From Nocardioides acrostichi (GTDB taxonomy: Bacteria > Actinomycetota > Actinomycetes > Propionibacteriales > Nocardioidaceae): DNA of 64,000 nt. The notes under the pieces were generated by a model, which saw only the letters and a program-made list of their open reading frames with translations, made no database searches and was not told the DNA's origin. The stretch's first letter is position 1. Every line of letters starts with the position of its first letter. A program made the position numbers and the translations under genes. The stretch lies in NCBI RefSeq assembly GCF_015319165.1, contig NZ_JADIVZ010000002.1, positions 124,001 through 188,000 of the forward strand. Reading direction: 5' to 3'. This document shows, in pieces, positions 44,129-52,476 of the stretch.

Positions 44129-44640
44129 GGGCGCGCTCCGAGATCCGGCTCCCGCTGCAGAGCCGCGACGAGGGTGGCACACGTGCGCTCGACCATGGCC
44201 AGCACCTCCTCGAATCCTCGCTCCCCACCGTAATAGGGGTCGGGAACGTCGTCCCCGGTGCCGATCGGGTCGTGATCGCGGAAGAGATGCACGCGCTCGC
44301 TGCGCCCACCCAGCTCGGCCAGGTTGTCGGCGTCCATGGCGAGCAGCAGGTCGTGGGCCGCGGGCCAGGTGTCGTCGTACTGCTGGGCTCGGTGGTCGGA
44401 CGGGTCGTAGTGGCCGGCGAGGAGCACCGACGCCGCCCGCTCGTCCATCGGCCGCCCCACGTGCCAGCCTCCGGTGCCGCAGGAGTCGACGTCCACACAC
44501 CCGGCCAGGCCGGCGTCGTCGACCCGGGCGCGCAGGACGACCTCGGCCATGGGGGAGCGACAGATGTTGCCCAGGCAGACGAGCCCGAGGCGGTAGTGGC
44601 CGGGGGTGCGCGGGGACGGCACGGAGCGGTCGTGGGTCAT
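44125..44640 (-). CDS. Low-molecular-weight protein-tyrosine-phosphatase family protein
   Basis: A 171-residue LMW phosphatase. Signature VCLGNICRSPMAEVVL (C-x5-R P-loop with the following Ser) and the C-terminal general-acid loop DPYYGGERGFEEV are complete. Despite the family name, the neighbour and coupling to an FN3K-like kinase suggest a protein-ribulosamine-5-phosphatase, as shown for a plant homologue; a tyrosine phosphatase role like Mycobacterium PtpA is the alternative. ATG 44640 lies 20 bp after the stop of the holin-4-like gene upstream. Confidence 0.88.
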   Translation of the reverse strand: MTHDRSVPSPRTPGHYRLGLVCLGNICRSPMAEVVLRARVDDAGLAGCVDVDSCGTGGWHVGRPMDERAASVLLAGHYDPSDHRAQQYDDTWPAAHDLLLAMDADNLAELGGRSERVHLFRDHDPIGTGDDVPDPYYGGERGFEEVLAMVERTCATLVAALQREPDLGARP

Positions 44641-44660
44641 GGCGTCTCGTGGCTGCCGGG

Positions 44661-45053
44661 TCAGTCGTCGGCGCCGACGGCGGCGTCGACGACCCAGGTG
44701 ACGAGCGTGATGACGATGGCACCCAGCACCGCGGCCCCGAAGCTGTCGACGTGGAAGTCGATCCCGGCCTGGTCGGCGATCCAGCTGGTGAGCTCGAGCA
44801 TCGCGGCGTTGATGACGAGCAGGAAGAGGCCCAGGGTCACGATGATCAGCGGGAAGGAGAGGAACTTCAGCACCGGCTTCACGAACGACGTGACCACGCC
44901 CAGGATGAGCGCCACCAGCACCAGCGGCAGGATCTTGTCGGAGATGTCCCCGCGCGCCGGCGGGAACCGGATGCCGTCGATCAGCCACGCCGCGGCCGCC
45001 AGGGACACGGCGTTGGTGAACAGCCAGGTCACGAATCGCACGCCCCCGATCAT
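44661..45053 (-). CDS. Phage holin-4 family (YvlD-like) membrane protein
   Basis: A 130-residue protein with four hydrophobic segments: VTWLFTNAVSLAAAAWLIDG, LPLVLVALILGVVTSFVK, FPLIIVTLGLFLLVINAAML and AAVLGAIVITLVTWVV. The NAAML and DGI segments match the COG1950/phage_holin_4 family, which is chromosomal and of unknown function despite its name; there is no phage context here. ATG 45053 is the start; GTG 45041 is possible. Probably co-transcribed with the phosphatase and kinase genes. Confidence 0.85.
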   Translation of the reverse strand: MIGGVRFVTWLFTNAVSLAAAAWLIDGIRFPPARGDISDKILPLVLVALILGVVTSFVKPVLKFLSFPLIIVTLGLFLLVINAAMLELTSWIADQAGIDFHVDSFGAAVLGAIVITLVTWVVDAAVGADD

Positions 45054-45120
45054 GGCAGGCGGTTGGGAGCGCGCCAGTGCGGTGCCGGCGACGGCGATCC
45101 CGCCGCAGCGGCCCGCCCCG

Positions 45121-45136
45121 TAGCCTCGAGCGCGTG
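45121..45136 (+). promoter_or_regulatory. Leaderless promoter -10 (TAGCCT) for the VanZ-like gene
   Basis: TAGCCT at 45,121-45,126 is followed after 7 nt by GTG 45134, with no Shine-Dalgarno, which selects GTG 45134 over the in-frame ATG at 45161. Confidence 0.5.
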
Positions 45137-45703
45137 TTCCCGGTCGGTGGTGTCGGCGCCATGCTCGTGGGTGCGGTGCTGTCCGGTGTGCTGGCGGCAC
45201 TGCTCGCCCTGACCTTGCGACGACGCTTCGGCACCACCTGGGCTGTGACGGTCGCGCTGCTGGTGTGGTCTGTGGTGTGCATCGGCCTGCTCACGTTGCT
45301 GCCGGCCAACGGCCCGGTGCAGGTCGTCTTCGCCGAGGACCGGCTGCCCGGGTGCTCCTTCGACTACGGCGGCCCCGCCCCCGATGGGTTCTGGATCTTC
45401 TCGGGTGGTCAGCGGATGCTCAACACGGTGATCTTCGTGCCGTCCGGAGCCCTGCTCGTGCTGACGCTCGCCCGGTGGCGGACGGCGTGGGTCACCGTGC
45501 CGATCGGCCTGGTGCTGCTGGCGGCGTACTCGGTGGGCATCGAGCTCACGCAACTCGAACTCGCCCGACTCGATCGGGCGTGCGACGTCACCGACATGGT
45601 CGACAACACCACCGGCGCGCTGATCGGTGGCATCGTCGGGCTGGCGCTGCTCCCCGTCGTCCGGCCGTGGCGGCATGGCCGGAGGTCGCGCACCCATCCC
45701 TGA
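45134..45703 (+). CDS. VanZ-family membrane protein
   Basis: A 189-residue protein with about five hydrophobic segments, including AMLVGAVLSGVLAALLALTL, VALLVWSVVCIGLLTLLP and TGALIGGIVGLALLPVV. The VanZ-like core is visible in RMLNTVIFVPSGALL, AAYSVGIELTQLELA and RACDVTDMVDNTTGALIGG, with the conserved D-V-T-D-x-x-x-N-T-x-G motif. VanZ itself gives low-level teicoplanin resistance, but most homologues are uncharacterised and simply share the fold. It is divergent from the holin-4-like gene across 80 bp. Confidence 0.85.
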   Translation: MFPVGGVGAMLVGAVLSGVLAALLALTLRRRFGTTWAVTVALLVWSVVCIGLLTLLPANGPVQVVFAEDRLPGCSFDYGGPAPDGFWIFSGGQRMLNTVIFVPSGALLVLTLARWRTAWVTVPIGLVLLAAYSVGIELTQLELARLDRACDVTDMVDNTTGALIGGIVGLALLPVVRPWRHGRRSRTHP

Positions 45704-45829
45704 GCATGCGGCGCGGCGGTGGCGAGACGTCACACGGCTGGGCAGGGATCCGGTGCGCTGGCCGCTCCCCCTCCCGGATGAGGCGCCCATCACGCCGGCG
45801 CCTTTACCGTGACATCGGCTCCCCACCTG

Positions 45830-45939
45830 CCGGTCGCCTCCGGCGACCGGGAGCGCCGAACCGATTGCGGCGGGCACCCCCGCGAACGATTCGGCGTCCA
45901 TGGTGGGGGGCCGCCAGGATTCCTCGGTGGTGACCGAGG
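45830..45939. other. Cluster of three hairpins between vanZ-like and pat genes
   Basis: CCGGTCGCC-TCC-GGCGACCGG (45,830-45,850), a longer CGCCGAA...TTCGGCG pairing (about 45,857-45,895), and CCTCGGT-GGTG-ACCGAGG (45,922-45,939) follow one another. The last overlaps the putative -35 region of the pat promoter. They may include a vanZ terminator; a structured regulatory RNA cannot be excluded. Confidence 0.4.
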
Positions 45940-45941
45940 CC

Positions 45942-45957
45942 TAGGGTGGCCGGCATG
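45942..45957 (+). promoter_or_regulatory. Leaderless promoter -10 (TAGGGT) for pat
   Basis: TAGGGT at 45,942-45,947 is followed after 7 nt by ATG 45955, with no Shine-Dalgarno. Confidence 0.6.
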
Positions 45958-47022
45958 GCCTCTCCGCAGCCCCGCTCCCACGTGCTCGACATCCCGGCGT
46001 ACGTGCCCGGCAAGCCTCCGGCGCAGCGCGACGACCTGGTGACCTACAAGCTCTCGAGCAACGAGAACCCCTACCCGCCGCTGCCGGGCGTGGTCGAGGC
46101 GGCGCAGGCGGCGGTGGGCGCTATGAACCGATACCCCGACATGGGCAACACGGCGCTCTACGCCGGGCTGGCGCGGCGCTTGGGCGTGCCGGTCGAGCAC
46201 GTCGCCGCCGGCACGGGTTCGGTCGCGCTGATCTACCAGGTGCTCACCGCGTTCTGCGACCCCGGCGACGAGGTCGTCTACGCGTGGCGCTCCTTCGAGG
46301 CCTACCCGATCGCCGTCACGAGCGCCGGTGCGGTTTCCGTGCAGGTGCCGCTGCTGCCCGACGGACACCACGACCTCGACGCCATGGCCGCCGCGATCAC
46401 CGACCGGACCAAGGTCGTCATGGTCTGCACGCCGAACAACCCCACCGGGCCCTCGGTCACCCAAACCGAGCTCGACGCGTTCTTGGGGAAGGTGCCCTCG
46501 CACGTGCTGGTCGTGGTCGACGAGGCCTACCTGGAGTTCGTCCGCATGCCCGACGCCGTCGACGGCATCGCCACCTACCGCGGCCACGAGAACGTCTGCC
46601 TCTTCCGCACGTTCTCCAAGGCCTACGGGCTGGCGGGGTTCCGGGTCGGGTACGCCGTCGCGCCCGCACCGATCGCGGGTGCGTTGCGCGCCGTGTCGCT
46701 GCCGTTCGGCGTCAACGCGGTCGCGCAGGTCGCCGCCATCGCCTCCTTGGACGCCGAGGCGGCGCTGCTCGAGCGAGTCGACGACCTGGTCGCCGAGCGC
46801 GACCGGGTCGGTGCCGCCCTGCGCGAGGTGGGGTGGCAGGTGCCCGAGGCGCAGGGCAACTTCTTCTGGTTCGCGCTCGGTGAGCGCACCGCCGAGTTCG
46901 CCGCCGCCTGTGACGACGCCGGCATCGTGGTGCGCCCCTTCGCCGGCGAGGGCTGCCGGGTCACCGTCGGCGAGACCGAGGCCAACGACCGGCTCGTGCA
47001 GGTGGCCGCTCGGTTCGTGTGA
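45955..47022 (+). CDS. pat: Aromatic amino acid / histidinol-phosphate aminotransferase (Pat/HisC2-like)
   Basis: A 355-residue PLP-dependent class II aminotransferase. [62 protein letters not shown], the Schiff-base lysine in [16 protein letters not shown] and [15 protein letters not shown] match the Pat/HisC2 branch (mycobacterial Rv3772) rather than the his-operon HisC. Pat transaminates phenylpyruvate and 4-hydroxyphenylpyruvate for Phe/Tyr synthesis. It stands alone here, not in a his operon. Start ATG 45955 set by the leaderless promoter. Confidence 0.9.
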   Translation: MASPQPRSHVLDIPAYVPGKPPAQRDDLVTYKLSSNENPYPPLPGVVEAAQAAVGAMNRYPDMGNTALYAGLARRLGVPVEHVAAGTGSVALIYQVLTAFCDPGDEVVYAWRSFEAYPIAVTSAGAVSVQVPLLPDGHHDLDAMAAAITDRTKVVMVCTPNNPTGPSVTQTELDAFLGKVPSHVLVVVDEAYLEFVRMPDAVDGIATYRGHENVCLFRTFSKAYGLAGFRVGYAVAPAPIAGALRAVSLPFGVNAVAQVAAIASLDAEAALLERVDDLVAERDRVGAALREVGWQVPEAQGNFFWFALGERTAEFAAACDDAGIVVRPFAGEGCRVTVGETEANDRLVQVAARFV

Positions 47023-47035
47023 GGGGAGCAGTCCG

Positions 47036-47069
47036 CGGGAGTTTCGGCTGGCGTCGGCTGAGACTCCCG
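47036..47069. terminator. Hairpin between convergent pat and MFS genes
   Basis: CGGGAGTTTCGGCTG (47,036-47,050) pairs with CGGCTGAGACTCCCG (47,055-47,069), with two G-U or mismatched positions. It is a likely bidirectional terminator. The sequence resembles the hairpin at 57,004-57,036 in the same kind of position. Confidence 0.6.
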
Positions 47070-47108
47070 GTGTGCGGCTGACGCATCACCCGCACCCGGG
47101 CAGTTCCA

Positions 47109-48377
47109 TCACGCTCCTCGCGCGCCGTCCATCTGCCGGAAGGCCGGGTCGAGGGCGGGCGCGGTGGTGACGACGAAGTACACCAGGCCGGTCGCCAGGG
47201 TGGTGGCGGCGAACCCCCATGCCTGCGTGGCGACTCCGCCGAGCAGCGAGCCCAGCGGCATCAGCCCCCACGCCATCGCCGAGACCAGGGCGGTGACGCG
47301 GCCGACCAGCGCAGGTGGGATCCGCTCGAGCTCGACCGCACCGAGGATCGGGTTCAAGAAGCCGGACGCCGCCCCGCCCACCACGAACGCGCCGAGCACG
47401 ACGACCCACGGGGCGCCGAGCGCGAGCACCGCGTAGCGGGGGAGTCCGGTCACCAGGAATGCCACCAGATAGACCCGGAACCGCGGGAGCCGGTCGCCCC
47501 ACTTGGCGGCGACCAGCGAGCCGAGGGCAGAGCAGCCGCCCCAGACGGCGAACAGCAGGCCCAGCGCTCCGGCGCCGTGTCCTGAATCGACCGCCCACAC
47601 CGGCATCAGCACCGCAGACCACGCGAGGTCGAGCATGTTGGTGAGGGCCACCATCACGGCGATGCCCATGAGCAGCCGGTCGGTGCGTAGGAACCGCCAT
47701 CCCTCGCGCAGCCGCACGCGGTAGCCGAGGGCGTCGGCCGGCTCTTCACCGGCGTCGCCCACGCGAGCCAGCCGGCGGGTGCCCAGGCCGAGCACGAGCA
47801 CGCCGATGCCGAAGCTGGCGGCGTCGACGAGCAGGGCGTCGGCCGGCCCCAGGGCCAGCACGAGGACACCGGCAAGGGCCGCGCCGAGCATGCTCGCCGT
47901 CCGCTCGACCGCCGAGTAGAGGCCGGTGACCTGCTCCATCGGCACCCGCGCCGCCGCGACGACCGACGGGATCATCGCGTGCTTGGCGGCGTCGCCCGGC
48001 CCCCGCAGAGCACCCGCGAGCGCTACCAGCGCGAGCAGGGCACCGAACGACAGCAGACCGGCGGTGTGCAGCAGCGGTACCGCAGCCACGGCGACGACCG
48101 ACAGCGTGTCGCACGTGAGGGCCACGCGGCGCGGGCCGAGGGAGTCGATCGCCGGGCCCGCCACGATCTTGAACAGCACGAGCGGCACCAGCTCGGCGGC
48201 CGCGACCATGCCCGTGCGGGCCGCGCTGCCGGTGGTGGCGAGCACGAGCAGCGGGATCGCGATCATCGAGAGCCGGGTGCCCGCCAACGACACGCCCTCG
48301 GCCACCAGGAACGCGACGAGCGGGCGCCGTCGGGTCGTCGTCCGCGTCGGTGTCGCGGGCGTCAGGGCGGCGCTCAC
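47109..48377 (-). CDS. MFS transporter (probable drug/solute exporter)
   Basis: A 422-residue major facilitator protein with 12 predicted helices. The N-terminal half has TRLSMIAIPLLVLATTGSA and IDSLGPRRVAL, with the loop 2-3 basic motif reduced; the second half includes LAWSAVLMPVWA and WGGCSALGSLVAAKWGDRLPR. It resembles the enterobactin/macrolide-type MFS exporters. GTG 48377 overlaps the ArsR-type regulator stop (GTGA), so expression is tied to that regulator; the pair looks like an inducible efflux unit. The substrate is unknown. Confidence 0.88.
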   Translation of the reverse strand: MSAALTPATPTRTTTRRRPLVAFLVAEGVSLAGTRLSMIAIPLLVLATTGSAARTGMVAAAELVPLVLFKIVAGPAIDSLGPRRVALTCDTLSVVAVAAVPLLHTAGLLSFGALLALVALAGALRGPGDAAKHAMIPSVVAAARVPMEQVTGLYSAVERTASMLGAALAGVLVLALGPADALLVDAASFGIGVLVLGLGTRRLARVGDAGEEPADALGYRVRLREGWRFLRTDRLLMGIAVMVALTNMLDLAWSAVLMPVWAVDSGHGAGALGLLFAVWGGCSALGSLVAAKWGDRLPRFRVYLVAFLVTGLPRYAVLALGAPWVVVLGAFVVGGAASGFLNPILGAVELERIPPALVGRVTALVSAMAWGLMPLGSLLGGVATQAWGFAATTLATGLVYFVVTTAPALDPAFRQMDGARGA

Positions 48378-48949
48378 GACGGATCCTCGGTGACCGTGCC
48401 CGGCTGTGGGAAGGCGTTGACGTTGACCACGAAGGTCGCGGCCTCGGGGTCGTCGGCGTCGGCCTCCGGCAGGTTCGTGAGCCACTCGTCGATGTGGTCG
48501 AGCAGTGCGCGGGCCTGATCGGGGTTCAGCCGCGGACCCCAGTCGGAGTACGTCGTGGCGCGGCGCCACCGGTCGGGCAGCAGGGCGCGCTCCTCGATGC
48601 TGTGCTGCATCTGCTCGCTGTAGACCGTGACGACGCTCTGCAGATAGGCGTCGTTGACGTCGCGGGCGTCGGAGTCGGGTTCGTGCAGGTCGGTGCGCGT
48701 GGATGCCGCCGTGGCCCGCCACCAGCGCTCGCGGCCGTTACCCCGCCCTTCGTCGTCCTCGATCCAGCCGTGCGTGGCGAGCTGGCGCAGATGATAGGAG
48801 GTCGCTCCGGTATTGAGGCCGAGCGCCTGCGCCAGCGTGGTGGCCGTGGCCGACCCCTCGCGGCGCAGCGTGCTCAGCATGCGCAGTCGCACGGGGTGGC
48901 TCAGCGCCTTGAGCTGGGTCGCGGTGGGGTTGATGAAGTCGCGCGGCAT
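48374..48949 (-). CDS. ArsR-family winged-helix regulator
   Basis: A 191-residue regulator with an N-terminal HTH: LKALSHPVRLRMLSTL, then ATTLAQALGLNTGATSYHLRQLATHGWI, the winged-helix of the ArsR/HTH_20 group. No metal-binding cysteines are seen in the HTH region, so it probably senses an organic ligand through the C-terminal half (about residues 90-191). It is coupled to the MFS gene and most likely controls it. ATG 48949 is the first in-frame start and lies exactly 7 nt after a consensus -10, so translation is probably leaderless and the operator-like repeats overlap the promoter. Confidence 0.88.
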   Translation of the reverse strand: MPRDFINPTATQLKALSHPVRLRMLSTLRREGSATATTLAQALGLNTGATSYHLRQLATHGWIEDDEGRGNGRERWWRATAASTRTDLHEPDSDARDVNDAYLQSVVTVYSEQMQHSIEERALLPDRWRRATTYSDWGPRLNPDQARALLDHIDEWLTNLPEADADDPEAATFVVNVNAFPQPGTVTEDPS

Positions 48950-48986
48950 GATTGCGAAGGTATCTTTGCAAAGGAATGTTTGCAAT
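48947..48986 (-). promoter_or_regulatory. Leaderless promoter with three 14-bp operator-like repeats for arsR-MFS
   Basis: On the minus strand, TTGCAA (48,985-48,980), a 17-nt spacer, TACCTT (48,962-48,957) and 7 nt lead to ATG 48949, a complete promoter with a leaderless start. Overlaid on it (plus-strand reading) TTGCGAA, TTGCAAA and TTGCAAT start at 48,952, 48,966 and 48,980, exactly 14 bp apart. The repeats are good candidates for the regulator's own binding sites. Confidence 0.75.
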
Positions 48987-48998
48987 CGATTCTGGACC

Positions 48999-49084
48999 GA
49001 TTTATCGGCTCGCCGATGAACCCTCGGGTGCCCCGACGTTGCTTCATCGGGGAACCCGCAGATTTGTCGGCGAGCCGATAAATC
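48999..49084. repeat. 86-bp palindromic element with 18-bp perfect terminal inverted repeats
   Basis: GATTTATCGGCTCGCCGA (48,999-49,016) and its exact complement (49,067-49,084) flank an interior with further pairing (GTGCCCCGA against TCGGGG). It lies between the arsR promoter and the divergent transglutaminase gene. It could be a small non-autonomous mobile element or a large hairpin. No target duplication is evident. Confidence 0.7.
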
Positions 49085-49163
49085 TCCCGCCGGATCGCCG
49101 CCACCCGCCCCCAATGCGGAGGGGGTGTCGCGATCGAAACACGGCGCAGGGCAGGCTGGGGCC

Positions 49164-52100
49164 ATGTCGATCAAGGTCGCGCTGACTCACCGCACCACCT
49201 ACGACTTCCCGACCCCCGTGCAGGTGTACCCGCACGTGGTGCGGCTGCGGCCGGCGCCACACTGCCGTACGCCGATCGACGCCTACTCCCTCGACGTCGA
49301 GCCGGCCGACCACTTCGTCAACTGGCAGCAGGATCCGTTCGGCAACTGGTTGGCGCGGTTCGTGTTCCCCGAGCCGGTCACGCGGCTGCAGTTCACCGTC
49401 GGACTCGTGGCCGACATGATGACGATCAACCCGTTCGACTTCTTCATCGAGGAGCACGCCGAGCGGTTCCCGTTCGCCTACGAGCCCGATCTCGCCGCCG
49501 ATCTCGCGCCCTACCTGCGCCCGGTCGAGGACTCCGACGACCTCGCGCAGTGGAAGAAGAAGCTGCCCGAGCTGCCGGACGACGGCCTGGCGACCGTTCT
49601 GTTTCTCAGTCAACTCAACGCGGCGGTCAACGGTGACGTCGCCTACAGCGTGCGCATGGAGCCCGGGGTGCAGAGCCCCGACGAGACCCTGCGCCTGGGG
49701 ATCGGGTCGTGCCGCGACTCCGCGTGGCTGCTGGTGAGCCTGCTGCGTCAGTACGGCCTGGCCGCGCGGTTCGTGTCCGGCTATCTGGTGCAGCTGACCG
49801 CCGATCAGGAGAGCCTCGACGGTCCGAGCGGTCCCGAGTCCGACTTCACCGACCTGCACGCCTGGACGGAGGTGTTCATCCCCGGTGCCGGTTGGGTCGG
49901 CATGGACCCCACCTCGGCGCTGTTCGCCGGCGAGGGCCACATCCCGCTCTCCGCGACGCCGCACCCCTCCTCGGCCGCCCCCATCGAGGGCCGCACCGGC
50001 AAGACCGAGGTCGAGTTCAGCTTCCTCAACGAGGTGCGGCGGGTGCACGAGGATCCCCGCGTCACCAAGCCCTACACCGACGCCCAGTGGCAGCGCATCG
50101 ACGCGCTCGGCGAGGCCGTCGACGAGCGCCTGGTCGAGGGCGACGTCCGGCTCACGATGGGTGGGGAGCCCACGTTCGTCAGCCTCGACGACTCCACGAC
50201 CCCGCAGTGGAACACCGAGGCGGACGGCGAGGAGAAGCGCGAGCTCGCCCGCGTGCTCGCCGACCGACTCGCCGAGACCTACGCCCGGGGCGGCGTGGTG
50301 CACCGCGGTCAGGGCAAGTGGTACCCCGGCGAGCCGCTGCCGCGCTGGAGCATCGCGCTCCAGTGGCGTACCGACGGTGAGCCGCTGTGGCGCGACCCGG
50401 CGCTGCTGGCCGAGCCGTGGCTGGCCGGTGGAGCAGAGGACGACGCCGCGCACGCGCTGGCGGCCCGGGTCACCGCGGCGCTGGGGCTGCCCGCGGAGCA
50501 GTTGCTGGGTGCCTACGAGGATCCCTTCGCCGCGGTGACCGCCGACGTCCGCCGCCCCGCGGGGGAGCGGCCCGGCGAACCCGCCGACCAGCAGGCCTGG
50601 CACGACCTGCTCGAGGAGCACGGCGACGCCGTCGGCTGGGTGCTGCCCATCGTCCCGGGGGAGGAGTGGGTCAGTCCCGCCTGGCGGTTCCGCCGCGGTC
50701 GCCTCGTGCTGACCCCGGGCACCAGCGCGGTGGGTCTGCGGCTGCCGCTGGACGCCATCTCGTGGCGTGACCCCGAGGAGCCCGAGCGGCCCTCCTACCT
50801 CGAGGCGGGACCGGCACTGGAGCCCGGCATCCCATCCGTCGAGGTGGTCGACCCCGAGGGCGCGGCCACCACCGCGCTGGCCTTCGAGACCCGCGACGGG
50901 CACGTGCACGTGTTCCTGCCGCCCACCGAGCGACTCGAGGACTACACGGACCTGCTGCACGTCATCGAGCACGCGGCCGCCGATCTCGCCACGCCCGTGG
51001 TGATCGAGGGCTACAGCGCCCCGCCCGACCCCCGCATCACCACGCTCAGCGTCACGCCCGACCCCGGCGTCATCGAGGTCAACGTGCAGCCGACCCGCTC
51101 CTGGGCGGCGCAGCGCGACCTCACCACCACCCTCTACGACGAGGCCCGCAGGGCGCGGCTGACGACGGAGAAGTTCGACCTCGACGGCCTGCACACCGGC
51201 ACCGGGGGCGGCAACCACCTCACGCTGGGAGGCCACCAGCCGGCCGACTCGCCCATGCTGCGTCGTCCGGACCTGCTGGCCAGCCTCCTCACCTACTGGC
51301 AGCGGCACCCGAGCCTGAGCTACCTGTTCTCGGGCCGGTTCATCGGCCCGACCAGCCAGGCGCCGCGCTTCGACGAGGGCCGCCCCGACGCCGTCTACGA
51401 GATGGAGATCGCGCTCGGCGAGGTGCGCCGTATCGCCGAGCATCTCGCCGAGCACGACCTCGAGCCGCGCCCCTGGCTGGTCGACCGCGCCCTGCGCCAC
51501 CTGCTGACCGACCTCACCGGCAACACTCACCGCGCGGAGTTCTGCATCGACAAGATGTACAGCCCCGACTCCTCACGCGGGCGCCTCGGCCTGCTCGAGC
51601 TGCGCGGCTTCGAGATGCCACCGCACCCCCAGATGGCCTTGGTGCAGGCACTGCTCGTGCGCAGCCTGGTCGCGATGTTCTGGGATCGCCCCTACGACGA
51701 GCCGCTGATGCGCTGGGGCTCGCGCTTGCACGAGGAGTTCCTGCTGCCTCAGGGCTGCATCAACGACGTCGCCGCCGTGGCGGCCGACCTGCGGGCGGCG
51801 GGCATCGCCTTCGAGGAGGACTGGCTCGCGCCGTTCACCGAGTTCCGGTTCCCCCGCATCGGGTACACCGAGATTCCCACCACGCCCGGCAATCCGGACG
51901 TCGAGCTCGAGCTGCGCACCGCCATCGAGCCGTGGATGGTGCTCGGCGAGGAGTCCAGCAGCGGTGGTACCGCCCGCTACGTCGACTCCTCCGTCGAGCG
52001 GCTCCAGGTCACGGTTCGCAATCTCGACCCTCGCCGGCACCTGGTCACGTGCAACGCTGTGCCGGTGCCCCTGACACCCACCGGTCGACCCGACGAGATG

Positions 52101-52442
52101 TACGCCGGCGTGCGGTACCGCGCCTGGCAGCCGTGGTCGTCCCTGCACCCCTCCATCGGGGTGCACGCGCCGCTGCACGTCGACGTGGTCGACACCGTGG
52201 CCGAGGTGAGCCTGGGCGGCGCGACCTATCACGTGGTGCACCCGGGCGGTCGCAACTACGACACCCCGCCGGTCAACGCGAACGAGGCGGAGGCGCGCCG
52301 CGCGGTGCGCTTCGAGCCGCGTGGCCACACGCCCGGCACGCTCGACGTCGGGGCGATGCGCGAGGCTGCGCGCCGAGCCGCCGCCCCCGAGACGCCGCAC
52401 ACCCTCGACCTGCGCCGAGCCGGCGGATCGCTGCGCACATGA
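49164..52442 (+). CDS. Giant transglutaminase-like/DUF2126 protein
   Basis: A 1092-residue cytoplasmic protein. Residues 1 to about 90 are a transglutaminase-associated beta domain (HRTTYDFPTPVQVYPHVV). Residues about 160-260 form a transglutaminase-like core with catalytic Cys183 (GIGSCRDSAWLLVSLL), His232 (DLHAWTEVF) and Asp248 (GMDPTSALF). From about residue 330 the protein is DUF2126: TMGGEPTFVSLDD, GQGKWYPGEPLPRW, TGGGNHLTLGG and AEFCIDKMYSPD. I recall proposals that DUF2126 is a carboxylate-amine ligase, not verified here. Its gene order with ATP-grasp, alpha-E, a second transglutaminase and a metallopeptidase points to peptide ligation or modification. No signal peptide. Confidence 0.87.
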   Translation: MSIKVALTHRTTYDFPTPVQVYPHVVRLRPAPHCRTPIDAYSLDVEPADHFVNWQQDPFGNWLARFVFPEPVTRLQFTVGLVADMMTINPFDFFIEEHAERFPFAYEPDLAADLAPYLRPVEDSDDLAQWKKKLPELPDDGLATVLFLSQLNAAVNGDVAYSVRMEPGVQSPDETLRLGIGSCRDSAWLLVSLLRQYGLAARFVSGYLVQLTADQESLDGPSGPESDFTDLHAWTEVFIPGAGWVGMDPTSALFAGEGHIPLSATPHPSSAAPIEGRTGKTEVEFSFLNEVRRVHEDPRVTKPYTDAQWQRIDALGEAVDERLVEGDVRLTMGGEPTFVSLDDSTTPQWNTEADGEEKRELARVLADRLAETYARGGVVHRGQGKWYPGEPLPRWSIALQWRTDGEPLWRDPALLAEPWLAGGAEDDAAHALAARVTAALGLPAEQLLGAYEDPFAAVTADVRRPAGERPGEPADQQAWHDLLEEHGDAVGWVLPIVPGEEWVSPAWRFRRGRLVLTPGTSAVGLRLPLDAISWRDPEEPERPSYLEAGPALEPGIPSVEVVDPEGAATTALAFETRDGHVHVFLPPTERLEDYTDLLHVIEHAAADLATPVVIEGYSAPPDPRITTLSVTPDPGVIEVNVQPTRSWAAQRDLTTTLYDEARRARLTTEKFDLDGLHTGTGGGNHLTLGGHQPADSPMLRRPDLLASLLTYWQRHPSLSYLFSGRFIGPTSQAPRFDEGRPDAVYEMEIALGEVRRIAEHLAEHDLEPRPWLVDRALRHLLTDLTGNTHRAEFCIDKMYSPDSSRGRLGLLELRGFEMPPHPQMALVQALLVRSLVAMFWDRPYDEPLMRWGSRLHEEFLLPQGCINDVAAVAADLRAAGIAFEEDWLAPFTEFRFPRIGYTEIPTTPGNPDVELELRTAIEPWMVLGEESSSGGTARYVDSSVERLQVTVRNLDPRRHLVTCNAVPVPLTPTGRPDEMYAGVRYRAWQPWSSLHPSIGVHAPLHVDVVDTVAEVSLGGATYHVVHPGGRNYDTPPVNANEAEARRAVRFEPRGHTPGTLDVGAMREAARRAAAPETPHTLDLRRAGGSLRT

Positions 52443-52476
52443 GCACCGTGCACGTGGGCCGATGCGCGGGTCGGCC

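Noticed and set aside
44661..45053. Phage origin suggested by the holin-4 family name
   Set aside because: This family is common on chromosomes, and no other phage gene is nearby.
49044..51530. An 828-codon minus-strand frame inside the transglutaminase gene
   Set aside because: Antisense shadow of a strongly supported coding region; no domain or start signal.
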